Below are positions 38,281-54,572 of a stretch of DNA of 64,000 bases, one piece after another (position 1 is the first letter of the stretch; every line of letters begins with the position of its first letter). Where the stretch lies: positions 25,062,948-25,126,947 of the forward strand of contig ML681971.1 in assembly GCA_007922195.1 (NCBI GenBank). Reading direction: 5' to 3'. The stretch is from Podocnemis expansa (lineage: Eukaryota > Chordata > Testudines > Podocnemididae). Position numbers and translations under genes: made by a program. The notes under the pieces were generated by a model, which saw only the letters and a program-made list of their open reading frames with translations, was not told where the DNA came from and searched no databases.

Positions 38281-39754
38281 GGATTATCCATTTTAAAATT
38301 AGATAAATGTTTTATTAACATTAAAATTTCACTCCACAGCACAGAGAAGCTTTTACAAACCAAATGGCACTAAAAAGTACTTTTAGCAGCAAACTTGTAA
38401 CATGGAATCTTCACAGAGAATAAACTCTGATTTTCCCACACACTTATAGTGGGGACTCAGGAATACACAAGGTAGCAGAGGAAGCTAATCTAATGCAAAG
38501 GTAGGGTTATAGTCTCCCAGTTAGATACAAATGGCTGTAAACCATGTTCCAGAATCTGGAATTCAAATTTGCAAACTCATCATGTACATCACATACTATA
38601 TTTCTATTATATAGGAGAGAATGTCATGTTATACTTTGAGGGATATATTAAAATGTAGCACTGCTCCAGTGGTTTTGCAATATTTCTTAAATTTAAGTGA
38701 AGCACAATCAAAATCAAATCCTTTGGCTCAGACAGTTCCCATTTATTCTCAAGCAATGTAACCAATACATGCTTGTGTCTCAGAGTATAGTAAGATCTCA
38801 GTTACCCAAAAACTTCATGAATTGTCAGATATTTCCTTATCTGTGGGTAGATGTGATTCCTTTCTAATCCATAATGTGTCCTTTGTACGTACATATATGG
38901 TTTTGCACGCAGCATGATAAATTCTGCTTTTTTTCTTTAACTGATGTAAGACATGTTGTTCAGTTACCTGCAATTGAGTTCACATTTCTTTAGCTAGCAC
39001 ATGCCTCCCAGCCCTTTTTGAATAAATTAAAAAACTAGTAATAAAATAATTGGCATATAAATTCAACAGAAAATAGTATATTGTCTCTTAGTGGGAACAG
39101 TCTTATCCACATCACTTAGCAACAACATCCTAATTCTGCATACACCTTATGCAAGTTGTCTCATTGAAGTCAAGAGCAGGCCTTGCTACGAGTGTTTTAG
39201 TTTTGGGAATCACAAAATGTAAGAGTGAATTCTGTTCATGCTAGATCTAAAGCAAAATAAAAACTGATCTGAAATTCTTGGTCAAGTTTTTCACTGGAAT
39301 AAGCTGTCTAAATACCCTAATCAGCTTTAAAAATCTCAACCTTTCTCCTTAATTTAGCTTTAACCAAACTTTTCGTGAGGTGGTAACATTTTGGGAAACT
39401 TCATATTAAAAAAAAAATTGCCCCTAAATTTTCTAATTTTTGCCAACACTCAGCATGAACGTATTTCTAAACCTGCAAAAACTAAAAAGTGCTGGAGGTC
39501 TTGCAAGAAGGCAACTTACTTCTGAAATTTCTAGATCAAAGAGATTCAGAGACTAAAAGCATCAAAACTGTTGTATACGATACCAGCTTGAAACTCTGAA
39601 ACTTCTCAGTCAGCAATCTGTAATCATTGCTTTAAAACATCCAATCACAAATGAGAATTAAATATAAAAGGACAGGGATTTATGATGTTATTTTTTGTAT
39701 TGGCACTAGCACTCCTTATCTTTCATGACTATTCTGTTCTTGTGAGAATGGAGC

Positions 39755-39985
39755 CCTTTGAAATGTTTGAAAATCTTGGTATTCCAGTAGCAGTATTTAG
39801 CTGAAACATTTATTTATATTTATTTTTGATTCTATAGAGAAAGAGTCATTCCTGGTAATAGAGTTCATTATAATGATGGATTCGATTTTTAAAATAACAA
39901 TAGTAATCTCCAATTAAAGTATAGTTATATCTGTTTGCCTCTCTTTGTTTACTAAGACATATCAGATGTCACAGAAGTCCATACA
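39755..39985 (+). repeat. Duplicated segment, copy 1
   Basis: Shares GAAAGAGT.ATTCCTGGTAATAG, TTTTTAAAATAACA.TAGTAA and AATTAAAGTATAGTTAT with 44609-44775 over about 160 bp at roughly 80 percent identity by eye. Weaker similarity extends upstream (GAAATGTTTGAAAATCTTGG). Confidence 0.75.
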
Positions 39986-40433
39986 CTGTTTTTATTTCTT
40001 AATGTTAGTGTCCATTATAGAATGTGATCTTTGGAACTTTGAGGTATGTGAACAATAATTTTTCTAACTTCAACGTTGGCCCATGACCATGAACCACATA
40101 AGCTACAAATATTTACTGGTTAGGGGCAGCCAGGGGCCCATTTAAAGAAAAAAGAAAAAAACACCAAACCAAGAGCATTCTGGGCCAGATCCTAAAGTTG
40201 ATGTAAATTGTGTAGCTCCCTTGACTTCTTTGGATCTGTGATAATTTATACCATTAAAGATCTGTTCCATTCTCTCTTCTGCTTTCTCATCTCTTCATCT
40301 GTTTTCACTTGCATAGATCACTGCCTTTTAATCTTTAATCGAACATGAATAAAGAGTTGGAAACCACCTGATAAGGAAAAAAATGGCTTTTGTCCATCCA
40401 CACAGCCTTATTTACATAAAGTTTCTCACTCCG

Positions 40434-40720
40434 CTCTTGTGGCTGGTGCATATAGAGAGTAAGAACTCATGTGCACAGAGTAGCAATGTGCACAGGAGGT
40501 GTGTGATTTCAAAGGTGCACCAGCATGTTGCACACTAAATGGCCCATGTAGACCTTGCTGGCTGGCACACACTAGAAGTTCCCTAGCACTGCATGAATAT
40601 GCACTAGGGAACTTTTCCGTGGCATTGGGAGGTTTGGGAAGAGCATGAAACACATTGGTGCATGTTAGAAATCACACTCTTTTAGTCCATATTACTGTTC
40701 CATCTACATGAGCCATAAGA
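40434..40720. mobile_element. Palindromic MITE-like element
   Basis: The left end CTTGTGGCTGGTGCATATAG resembles the reverse complement of the right end (ATCTACATGAGCCATAAG). A strong central hairpin lies at 40577-40615 (AAGTTCCCTAGCACTGCAT against ATGCACTAGGGAACTT). Target duplications are not clear. Confidence 0.55.
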
Positions 40721-43419
40721 ATCTGTCCTGCTGCTAGCTATTTGGATTAGTCTTTAGGCAAGCTGGCAAAGGCCTGTATTTTTGGTTCTGGCAGTCCATG
40801 GTGAGGATTATTTGAAGTTGTTGAACTGCCTAGCTTCCTTTGCTGTTTGTCCAAATTTCCAGCCTGGATAAGGAAGGAGTTTGCATGTCCCGAAAAGGAC
40901 TCACCTCAATTGCTATTAGAGAAGCTTAGCTAGCATTGTTTATTAGACTTTCTCAGCCATACAACTGCTTGGTTTTTGTCAGCCTAGGACCTGTATCCTA
41001 CGCAACAAGGCGTGGATCCCTCATTTGGTAGCTGGGTGGTAGCCTCTAGCAGAGTCACTGAGAGCATTTGAGGCAAAGGCAGCTTTTATTAAATACATTT
41101 AATCATTTATATTTTGACCTTAACCCAGACATCCTCAGACATAAAAAGCTGCAAGCTGGCAACGTACTTTGTCAAGGCTTCTTTGGCTGATAGTGTGGTA
41201 AAGCAGGGCAGCCTTGCTCTGAGGAAATGCAGATCCTTTAGAAGGGAGAGTGAAAGGTCAAAACTAATCCAAAAGGACAAGCCATGTATGTCTGTGTGTA
41301 TATTGGGTTTCACTTATGAAATCCAGTCATGATAAATCTGATGGCTTTAGAAACATCTACTTTGATTAATGAAAACATAGTTCTCGTAGACCCTGGGTTT
41401 CATACTTCAAAGTTCTCCTAGATTTAGAACCTTTGGTTTTGCTTATTCATATAACATGCAGGAAACTATTTTTAAATGAATGGGGAGGGGTTAAAAAATT
41501 GCAAGCATTTCAGTGTTAGTGCTGCAGACAGACTGGGTAATCAGGAGCAAAATTAACAACCAGCAGACACTTTATTATGCATTTTACATTAATTTTGCAT
41601 TCTTTTCCTCTCTATTTGTTTTTCCTTGAAAAGATTTATGTTTTTATAAAAGTGTTTGACTGCTTCAGCTCTGAGAATTGCAGTTTCATTCACATTTGAA
41701 ACCTGGAATAATCTCCTTGATATCTGATTATTTAACAGGCTAGTGCTCCAAATCATCTGCAACGCTTGTCTTAGAGCAGATCCTTAACACCTTTCATACA
41801 GCTTGAGTGAATGGGCTTTGTGTATGGTGAGACAGAACCTGAGTATAAATTACATAGCCACTGCTGTGGTCTCTGGTATTTAATATCCATAACCCCTGGA
41901 CTCTCCCTTCAGGAAGTGCTTTGGGCAATAGAAGTCATAGTCTCATGTACAACATGCACAAATCTATATGCACTGCTCCGGCCCAGCCTGCTTCCTCCCC
42001 ACATCCATGGACCCACTGCATTTCCTCAGTGTTTTAGGCCACTCTGTCCCCCATAGAGGCCAGATTTTACTTTTGATCAAGAACATTCACTCTTTGTCAT
42101 CACTGTTTTCCTCTTGTTTATAATGAAATACAAAGCATTCTCATCTGTGACTACACAGTCTGCTGAAAAGGAACCTAGGAGCCTGATCAGTCACAGTGAG
42201 GGGCCTTAGTCTCCCAGGATTTCAAAAGGATTTGGGGGTGCACAGCACCCAGTAGGTGTGGGATCACAGACAGTAAAATAGACATTAATTAAATGATAGG
42301 GTGCAGCAATGGTGAGTACTGTCCTGTTTACAGCATTACAGTGAACAGCGTTGGTGGGAAAAGGAAAGAAGATGGATAAATATACTCACCTTCATGTGTA
42401 GCTGTCTGTGTAAATATTTCCAAAGTTGATCAATAACACTGAAGCCTTGAGTTGTTAAAAACATACAGGGGGTGAAGTGTTTCTAAAGTTCATCAGAAGA
42501 AGTACACATGCCACATATGACTTAGAAATATGTCAACCATGCACCAGATAGTAAGCAGCAGAGCATTGTTACACATCCAGAAATTGAATAAATAGCAGAT
42601 TGGAGGAGACTCCATTTCCTTTACAGTTAGCAGTGGAATTTGGACAGGTCCCTGTTCAAGTAAGAATTAAGTCCTGTTGCTTTGCAACAATTCCTTTGGA
42701 GTAACAGTTATAGAATGGAAGTAAACTGGCAAACTCTATAGGAAAGTTCAATCATGACTATTTAAATGTTATAATTTGCCTCTTTACTTTGGGCCAGAAA
42801 TTTCCATCCACCCATGTGGAGTTCTTTCCTTTAGCTCAGTTTTGTCAATACTTTTTTGATACTTACATTTTGGTGACCAATATTTCTGGTCCAAAATGTT
42901 TTGGCACTCCTTTCAAAGCCCCTCCATGCTGCTTAATCAGCCAGACAAGGTAACCATGCAAGGATGTGAAGCACTTGCTATCCTGTAAGAACTGTCTCCA
43001 TAACACTTCCAGACTTTGCCGTCTCTATAAAGTGAAACTCGTCTCTCTTTCATGATAGGAATGCATCTTTTCTTGATTAAAATAGGCAAGTCATTTCCTT
43101 TCCTATTTCTTTGTTATTTTTTGCTCGTGTGTGTTGCTGTATGCAACATGAGGTTCAGAGCTGTCAAATCATTTAATAGAACCATTACTGTATTTTCTGA
43201 TAATATATTATTTCTGATTTACTGTTCCTCAGAAGACAGGAAATAGAGCTCCTTGATTTCATATTTTAACCAAAGCCATCCTAGAAATTTAATGAAAAAA
43301 TATTCTCCTGACTTTTGAATTAAAGGGCCATGCTGAAAGATATAGCCTAGCAATTTTGACTTAGAAAAATAACATACTAGGAACATCAAAATATTGGAAA
43401 ACATTTATAAGCACCAGAT

Positions 43420-43460
43420 TTGGCTTGGTTTGGTTTTTTTTTTGTTGTTTTTTTTTTTTA
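43420..43460. repeat. T-rich low-complexity tract
   Basis: Runs of T10 and T14 separated by GTTG. Confidence 0.8.
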
Positions 43461-43773
43461 TTAAGAGAAGAAAATAATCTGGCCCAATTTGCTTGATCTT
43501 TGATTGGTGTTGCTAACTGTGAAAATAAAGGTTTCCAAGGACTTGGTGTTTTTTCCCACTGTGGAGCTTAATTGAATTTGTCTTTTATGTTAAAGGCCTG
43601 GAACAGTTGTAACATTGAAGAAAAATCATGAAATATAAGCAAGGTGATTTGATTTAAATGATAAGAGAAACCTTGAAAACCAATATAGTTCAAGAATTGA
43701 GCAAAAGATAGAGGGACTAATTCTGATTTCTCTTGCACTAATATAAACGAGAGGTAACTCTTTGAGTAAAACA

Positions 43774-44290
43774 AACAAGGGGTCCTGTGGTGCTTAAAGA
43801 CTAACGAATTTATTTATTGCCTGAGCTTTTGTGGGAAAAAATCCCACTTCGTCAGATGCTTTGAAGATGGGGGAACTTAGAGAATGGGAGGAAATAAATG
43901 CAGGGAAGTGTAAATCATGGGATCAGGTCACACTGTAGCAGCAAATCAAGCCATTGTTAAGACTAAAACACTGGGGAACAGCATATAGAGGAAGATACGG
44001 TCAAATCACCTGTTGTAATGAGAGAAAAATCCAAAGTCCCTATTAAGCCCTGAAGCAATGCAAATTCACAAATAAATTTACAAATAAATTTGATCTCCAC
44101 AGCTTCTGTTTAAATCCCTGATCTGGTATTCCTCTGTCTGAGCACAGCAATTAATAAATTGTCAATGGAGTGATCACAAAGATTGCAATGCTGACCCACT
44201 GGTTTTAGAATGTTGTGATTTCTGATGTCAGATTTGTGTCTATTTATTTTTTTGTGTTGAGACTGTCCTGTTCATTCTATCTGAGGGCAC
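43774..44290 (-). repeat. Turtle-type interspersed repeat, reverse copy
   Basis: GGTCCTGTGGTGCTTAAAGA, CCTGAGCTTTTGTGGGAAAA and ATCCCACTTCGTCAGATGCT match, in reverse complement, the family at 17570. It extends to 44290 (AATGGAGTGATCACAAAGAT, TTCTGATGTCAGATTTGTGT, GAGACTGTCCTGTT) and is therefore a longer copy. Class uncertain. Confidence 0.65.
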
Positions 44291-44364
44291 AATTCTCCAT
44301 GATTTTTTTTTTCATTGCAAAGATAAACATCCTACCAGAATCCCAAAGCATTCTTACTAGAGAT

Positions 44365-44775
44365 GGACCAAGCTGAAATGCTTGAGAATTTTGGAGGGCT
44401 TTAGCTGAATCACATATCTACATTCAGAGCCGTAACGTGACAATCCGCCACCGAGTGCGTGTTCCAGTCAGAACGCACTCCTTGCCATTAGCAGCGCTTG
44501 GGGCCAGCGCCGCAAAATACGCCTTTTAAATGAGCAGCTCTACTGAGCCGCTCTGGCGCGCGCGGGGCAAAGCCCCATTGGCACGGCTGTAGTTACGGCC
44601 CTGTCTAAGTTCTTTTTTGATTCATGAAGAAAGAGTAATTCCTGGTAATAGCTTTTATTATAAAGATACATTAGATTTTTAAAATAACAGTAGTAATCTC
44701 GAATTAAAGTATAGTTATTACTACTAGTTGCCTTTTCTTTATTCAGTGAAGCATATCAGATGCTAGAGAAGTATG
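44365..44775 (+). repeat. Duplicated segment, copy 2, interrupted by a MITE
   Basis: Counterpart of 39755-39985. The matching upstream part (GAAATGCTTGAGAATTTTGG) is separated from the main block (44609-44775) by the 179 bp hAT element at 44425-44603. Confidence 0.7.
44425..44603. mobile_element. 179 bp hAT-like MITE (CAGRGCCGTAAC ends)
   Basis: Left end CAGAGCCGTAACGTGAC and right end GTAGTTACGGCCCTG are inverted repeats. Target duplications TCTACATT / TCTAAGTT match 6 of 8. It is GC- and CpG-rich (GGCGCGCGCGGGGC), unlike its flanks, which suggests comparatively recent insertion. Confidence 0.85.
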
Positions 44776-44779
44776 GAAA

Positions 44780-48941
<4,162 letters not shown>

Positions 48942-50066
48942 TAACTCATTAAAATTTTGCTTCCCTTTTTCTCGGCAAACCACCTTTCCCAAGCATGGGA
49001 GCAATATTTTATAGGGAGAAGATATTGGGAGATCACATATGTGCAGAATCTTGCCACCCTCAAAATGCTATGAAGAGAAAAATTCACATTTTAGGCTTTT
49101 TTCTGTCTTGCTCTGGTAATTGGGGCCCAAAGAGTTGAGCTTCCTGCACAGTGCTGCATATGCAGACGGTGATCAAAACAACATTCAAATTAGGTTCTGT
49201 CTGTGTAATTATCTGTTCTCTGTAAAGCCACTATAAAGTGCTGGTTCGGTAATCCAAATTAATCCATTTTCATCACTGTCCATTACATTGATAAATTATA
49301 CAGAGTATTTACATAAATGGAATAGCACTTGAGAGATTACACTGCTCGTGGAGACAGGGATTGTTCAGGGAAATGTTATCGCTTAGGGTAATTGTGTGTT
49401 TTATTTCTCTTATTAATTCTGAATGGTTTTAAAAATACCCTTTAGTAAAAGGACCATATCTGTCTGTGATCTACGCACTATTGGTGTTCTGACCAACAGC
49501 TAATATCTGTGGTGCCTTCTAAAATCAGGTGCCCACTCATTTGTCAGCATGTTCTCATTTTGGTGAGATGCCTGGGAAACAGAAAAAAGCTATAACAGTA
49601 GCATCTGAACAAGCCAACATATTGACATTCTTTAAGGCCGTAGGCTTAGAAACTCTCTTTACTCTTTCTACGATGTCCGCCAGTATTCCTGAGGGTTCCT
49701 TATTCCACTACCTCCCATTAGTCCACTGTTATCATTGATCCAGCTGTAGGAGACTGACTGGGACTCACATCAATGCTGGCCCTTCATTTGCAGTGGTGTC
49801 ACCACTGAGCAACACAAAATACTTTACCCTCATCATACAACTGGAGGTCTGCCAGATCTTGCAATCTCAAGGAAGAAGAGTCTGGAAATGGAAACTTGGA
49901 CCTTGTGCATATCACTTCAAATAAGTGCAGAAGTAGCTGTCACTCTGGCTATGTCTACACGCAAGGTTTTATTTCGAAATAAGTCATTCCGAAATGACTT
50001 ATTTCAAAATAAAACCTTTATTTCGAAAAACCAACATGATTTGAAATTCCTCCCAGGAAGAACATT

Positions 50067-50098
50067 CCCCTCAGCACCCTGTCCAGGGTGCTGAGGGG
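50067..50098. repeat. Local hairpin at outer edge of left arm
   Basis: CCCCTCAGCACCCTG and CAGGGTGCTGAGGGG surround two bases. An equivalent hairpin is at 51352-51383 in the right arm. Confidence 0.85.
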
Positions 50099-50527
50099 AG
50101 ACAAGCTGCAGGGCACGGGGCGCTGCCCCCAAGACCAGCGGGGAGCCCTGCGGAGGGGCGCCGATGCCCCGCTCTCCCCGCCACTGGGGCGGCTCAGAAG
50201 CCCTGCGGCCGGGTGCAGGGGCTCCCTGCTCTCCCCGCTGCCCGGGCTGCTGCCAAACCCCACAGTGGGGTCCGGGGGCACCCGCCTCTCCCTGCCGCCA
50301 GGGCCGGCGGCAAAGCCCGGGGCAGGGTGCCGGGGCTGCGGCTTTTCCCGGCCGTGGGGGCTGCAGCCAGGGAGCCGGTCCCGACCCGGCTCCCCAGCGA
50401 CTGAGCGGCCGCTGCCACGGGGAGCCGGGTCCCTCCGGCCCTGGGCTCAGCGGTGGCAGCGGCTGCGACCCCCGCGGCTGCCCCGGCACCAGCTCGGGGG
50501 CTGCAGCCGCGGGCGGGGTGGCCGCAG

Positions 50528-50927
50528 NNNNNNNNNNNNNNNNNNNNNNNNNNNNNNNNNNNNNNNNNNNNNNNNNNNNNNNNNNNNNNNNNNNNNNNNN
50601 NNNNNNNNNNNNNNNNNNNNNNNNNNNNNNNNNNNNNNNNNNNNNNNNNNNNNNNNNNNNNNNNNNNNNNNNNNNNNNNNNNNNNNNNNNNNNNNNNNNN
50701 NNNNNNNNNNNNNNNNNNNNNNNNNNNNNNNNNNNNNNNNNNNNNNNNNNNNNNNNNNNNNNNNNNNNNNNNNNNNNNNNNNNNNNNNNNNNNNNNNNNN
50801 NNNNNNNNNNNNNNNNNNNNNNNNNNNNNNNNNNNNNNNNNNNNNNNNNNNNNNNNNNNNNNNNNNNNNNNNNNNNNNNNNNNNNNNNNNNNNNNNNNNN
50901 NNNNNNNNNNNNNNNNNNNNNNNNNNN
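50528..50927. other. Assembly gap of exactly 400 N
   Basis: The gap lies at the centre of the foldback element. The visible right arm begins pairing at left-arm position 50514, so the hairpin loop and possibly more lie within the gap. Confidence 0.98.
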
Positions 50928-51351
50928 GCCCGCGGCTGCAGCCCCCGAGCTGGTGGCGGGGGAGCCGCGGGACTTGCAGCCGCTGCCCCGCTGAGCCCAG
51001 GGCCGGAGGAGCCGGCGGGACCCGGCTCCCCATGGCAGCGGCTGCTCAGTCGCTGGGGAGCCGGGTCGGGACCGGCTCCCTGGCTGCAGCCCCCGCGGCC
51101 GGGAAAAGCCGCGGCCCCGGCACCCTGCCCCGGGCTTTGCCGCCAGCCCTGGCGGCAGGGAGAGGCAGGCGCCCCCGGACCCCACTGTGGGGTTTGGCAG
51201 CAGCCCGGGCAGCAGGCAGAGTGGGGAGCCCCGGCACCCTGCCGCAGGGCTTCTGAGCCGCCCCAGCGGCGGGGAGAGCGGGGCATTGGCGCCCCTCCGC
51301 AGGGCTCCCCGCTGGTCTTGGGGGCAGCGCCCCGTGCCCTGCAGCTTGTCT

Positions 51352-51383
51352 CCCCTCAGCACCCTGGACAGGGTGCTGAGGGG
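51352..51383. repeat. Local hairpin at outer edge of right arm
   Basis: CCCCTCAGCACCCTG then GA then CAGGGTGCTGAGGGG, the mirror of the left-arm hairpin at 50067. Confidence 0.85.
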
Positions 51384-51714
51384 ACGGCTCTTCCTCCCAG
51401 GGTGCAAAATCCTGTTGTTTCGGAATCCATTTATTCCGAAACAACAGGTCCAAATGGCATTATTTCGAAATGACCATTTCGAAATAACAGCCATTTCGAA
51501 AAAATCTAGGTTTAACTGTTTTGAAAGGACGATTCTTATTTCGAAAGGACAGGATCTGTCCTTTCGAAATAAGAAAATGTCATGTAGACCTAATTTCTTT
51601 TATTTCGAAATAACGAGTGTTATTTCAAAATAAAAGTGCCGTGTAGACATAGCCTCTTTGTAATCTTTGACCAGTTTGGAGCCTCTCACTTTTTACCTGC
51701 TTCTGCTGAATGAA

Positions 51715-51945
51715 GATGGAATTAAGTGGTGGTTTAAAATGGACAGAAAGTGGTGATCTAAATACCAGATCTGGGTTTCAGATTCAGATCTGGTACTTAT
51801 TCCTGTTGTTACCTTGGGCAAGTCATGTAACATCCCTTTGGCTCCATTCCCTCATCCATAAGATAAGGATAACAATATCTCACAGAGTTCCCATGGCACT
51901 TAATCCACTCACATTTGCAAAATGCTATAAAAATGAAAAACAATC
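51715..51945 (+). repeat. MIR-type SINE
   Basis: CTGGGTTTCAGATTCAGATC, CCTTGGGCAAGTCATGTAAC, CATAAGATAAGGATAACAAT and a tail (TTTGCAAAATGCTATAAAAA) follow the MIR order. Confidence 0.8.
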
Positions 51946-54449
51946 TAAAAGGGCTTTATTTATTTTGGTCTTTACTGATACCAGCTACAATTCGCTTTGG
52001 AAAGGCATCATCCAAGTAAAGTGATGGGTCAGCATCACCCCCAGGGGTGCATTTTACAACCTTCTAAAAGGCACTGAATTTTGTTGGGTGATACTAGCCA
52101 TGAAAGCTAAAGCAACTTAGAGATGTTGGATTAAGGTGACTAGTAACTTGGCAATTTGTGGAAGTTAGTTCCTATCCAGCGCTAGACCTTACACAGGCCA
52201 TAAGTATCCTTACAAATATTGGGCCAGACCCTGCATACCACACCACCAGCGTAATATGGCCCTAATGTTACTTTATGTATCCCAAGGAAAATCCACCCAA
52301 GTTTGAAGGAGGAGTCTTTGCTGGTGTCCAGACTGTGTAGGAATTCTTACACCACTCCATCTTCCTGCTGCCAGTGGAGCAGGGGAAAGGAGGAGTGGCC
52401 AGAGAAAATGGGGCACCATTGGGATACCCTTGCACTTTGCTAATCCTCAGCTGTGTTTTCACTGCATTGTGGCTGCTGCAGTGAATAACCTTCAAGCTGC
52501 TACAGGACTAAGGAAGTTAAGTGGTGAGCTTCAAGCGACTTCTGCACACACCTTCTTGTTGTGCACACTTTCCAGCTTAATCACAGCCCAGCATCTGTCC
52601 TGTTGGCTTTAGCAGGAGCTGCAAGAGCTCTAGATCCAGTACCAGGAAAGAGGGGAAAAAACAACAAAACCTTCTAATGTTAGAAAACTTCTGTTCTAGA
52701 AACCCAATTGGTTTGTGATTATGGGTAATTACCCCAAAGAAGTTGGAATTTCTCCTTCACAAACTGAGATCTGTTCTTCAGCTTTTTGTGAGTGCACCCA
52801 AAGATTCTGGTAGCTGCATCTTATAAATAAGGAAATAAGACAGAAACACAGTGCTATGTTTTCCTTTCAGTTCCACAAGAGCAACCCCATTAATTACATC
52901 ATTTCACTGGGGTTTAGACTGATATAACAAAGATGAAACTTAGGCCCATGGTATTTAGCATACAGAGGATCTATAAGGGTGAAAACAAAAGCCAACCGTT
53001 TTCAGAAGAAAGCCATCACTAAATGGAAAGTCGTCCAAAAAGATGATTCTCTCCTCTTTTTTCCCCCCCATGCATGTATATCTTTCAAATGGGTAATCTT
53101 CCTGTAGTGTAGAATGTACGACCCAAAAGCATTAAACTCTAGATATCATTGTGTAGAAGTGGGCAACATTGGCATAACCTCAGCTGACCTGTGAGTTACA
53201 TGCTTATTTGCCCCTAGCCAGTTGTTGATATGCTCCCAATATTTTTCTAATTAACATAGGGCTCTGTTTAGTCAGTACCACATTTTCTTCTCAGGAACTG
53301 GGATTCTAGGTCCAAATCCTAGTGCTGGCATAACATAGGAGATAAAACTGATTCCTAAGGTGCTGAACTTTTGTATGCACATTATCTCCTATCAACTTTT
53401 GAACTTAGCCTCTGCCTTTCATGAGATCCACATTATCTGATAGCTATACAAATATCCTGTTCCATTCTCTTGAGATGTGGAAGATTCACTTGCCCAGGAA
53501 AACAGCCAGCATCATCAGTAGCATGGGGCAGTTTTTCTCAGACAGGCTGGCAAGTAGCCATTTGCCAAACAGCTGCATATCACATTAAAGCATTAGCAGC
53601 CATATGCAGGTTAAGAAACAGAAAAAGATAAATTGAGGGTGTCACCCAAGATCAAAAAGAGAGGTGTCCTTGTTAGGTCGTAGTAAGTAGAATTGTTTTT
53701 ACCCCCAAAAGCTACCCACATCTTGACAGTCTTTGGCTGAATTAACTATTTGTCTCTCTTAAAAAAACATGCAAACTTTTAGCATGGCCCTTGCTTCTTA
53801 AAATTCCTGTCTGCCCAGTCAGCTGGATGAAATAATAGCAAAGACATCTGTGTTGAGGAACACCATAAATTTGCTCCCTCTCTGGACAGCTAGTCTCTAT
53901 ATTGCTACTGACTTCAAATACAGTATTTATAGTTCTGACTGGACCCAAAATGATGTAATTTATAACCCCCATCTCTAACTATCTTAAAAGTGGCTTCTTT
54001 GTTTAAAGGCATTTTAAAGACATTTACTAAAACACACAATCTTATGTGAACTGCTGTGTAAGAAAATAAAATCTACTAGCACTGAATTAGAACATATACT
54101 GTATGCTTAGAGCTCAAAGCTGTTGGATGGACAGAAGAATAAATGGACAATGGAATGGACAGGGAGACATTATCAAGTGTTCCATTTGCTCTGACATCCA
54201 CTTAATGGCAAGAGATAAATAGATTCTTTTAATGCCTTAACAGTTAGGACATAGTTGGCATGTAGATTTGCATAGTAATCAGGACTGATACCTATAATAG
54301 TACAGATGAAACACATGCTCGTAGTCCATTTTTTGTAGTACATACTAATTCTTTGTTTCTTACCTACTCTTACTTTGAAATGCTGCTGTATCAGTGTTTT
54401 ATTTTGTCAGTAAGCTTAGTTACACATTAATCAGCACAGATAATTGGCT
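51946..54449. other. Intronic stretch without recognised features
   Basis: AT-rich. ORFs of up to about 76 codons on both strands without motifs. Confidence 0.5.
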
Positions 54450-54572
54450 GCACAGGAACCACTAGACTGGAGGACACACTAGAAATGTGGGGAACAATCC
54501 TGCCTTGGCAAGGAGATGGATTATAAGACGTAAGAGGTGTTTTTTTTCCATCCTGACATCTATGATTCAGGC
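54450..54572 (+). repeat. CR1-like LINE 3' end
   Basis: GGAGGACACACTAGAAATGT, CAATCCTGCCTTGGCAAGGA and the terminal TCCATCCTGACATCTATGAT resemble the 3' untranslated end of reptilian CR1, which terminates in repeats of the ATTCTATGAT type. It is 5' truncated as is usual. The 153-codon ORF from 54487 starts within it and has no reverse transcriptase. Confidence 0.65.

Larger units (their letters stand above)
49948..51652. mobile_element. 1.7 kb foldback MITE with TTTCGAAAT-rich ends and assembly gap
   Basis: GCTATGTCTACACG and CGTGTAGACATAG are the ends. Flanks TCACTCTG (49940) / CCTCTTTG (51653) match 5 of 8. The outer 100-250 bp are dense in TTATTTCGAAATAA-type palindromes. Inside, GC-rich arms 50067-50514 and 50928-51383 are near-perfect reverse complements (for example AAGCTGCAGGGCACGGGGCG against its complement at 51320-51347). 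Long ORFs called across this region run through the N gap and mirror each other on both strands, so they are composition artefacts. Confidence 0.88.

Noticed and set aside
50004..51494. Very long ORFs (up to 496 codons) on both strands at about 50.0-51.5 kb
   Set aside because: They are read through 400 N and through GC-rich inverted arms. Near-identical peptides appear on both strands because the DNA is palindromic. Not genes.
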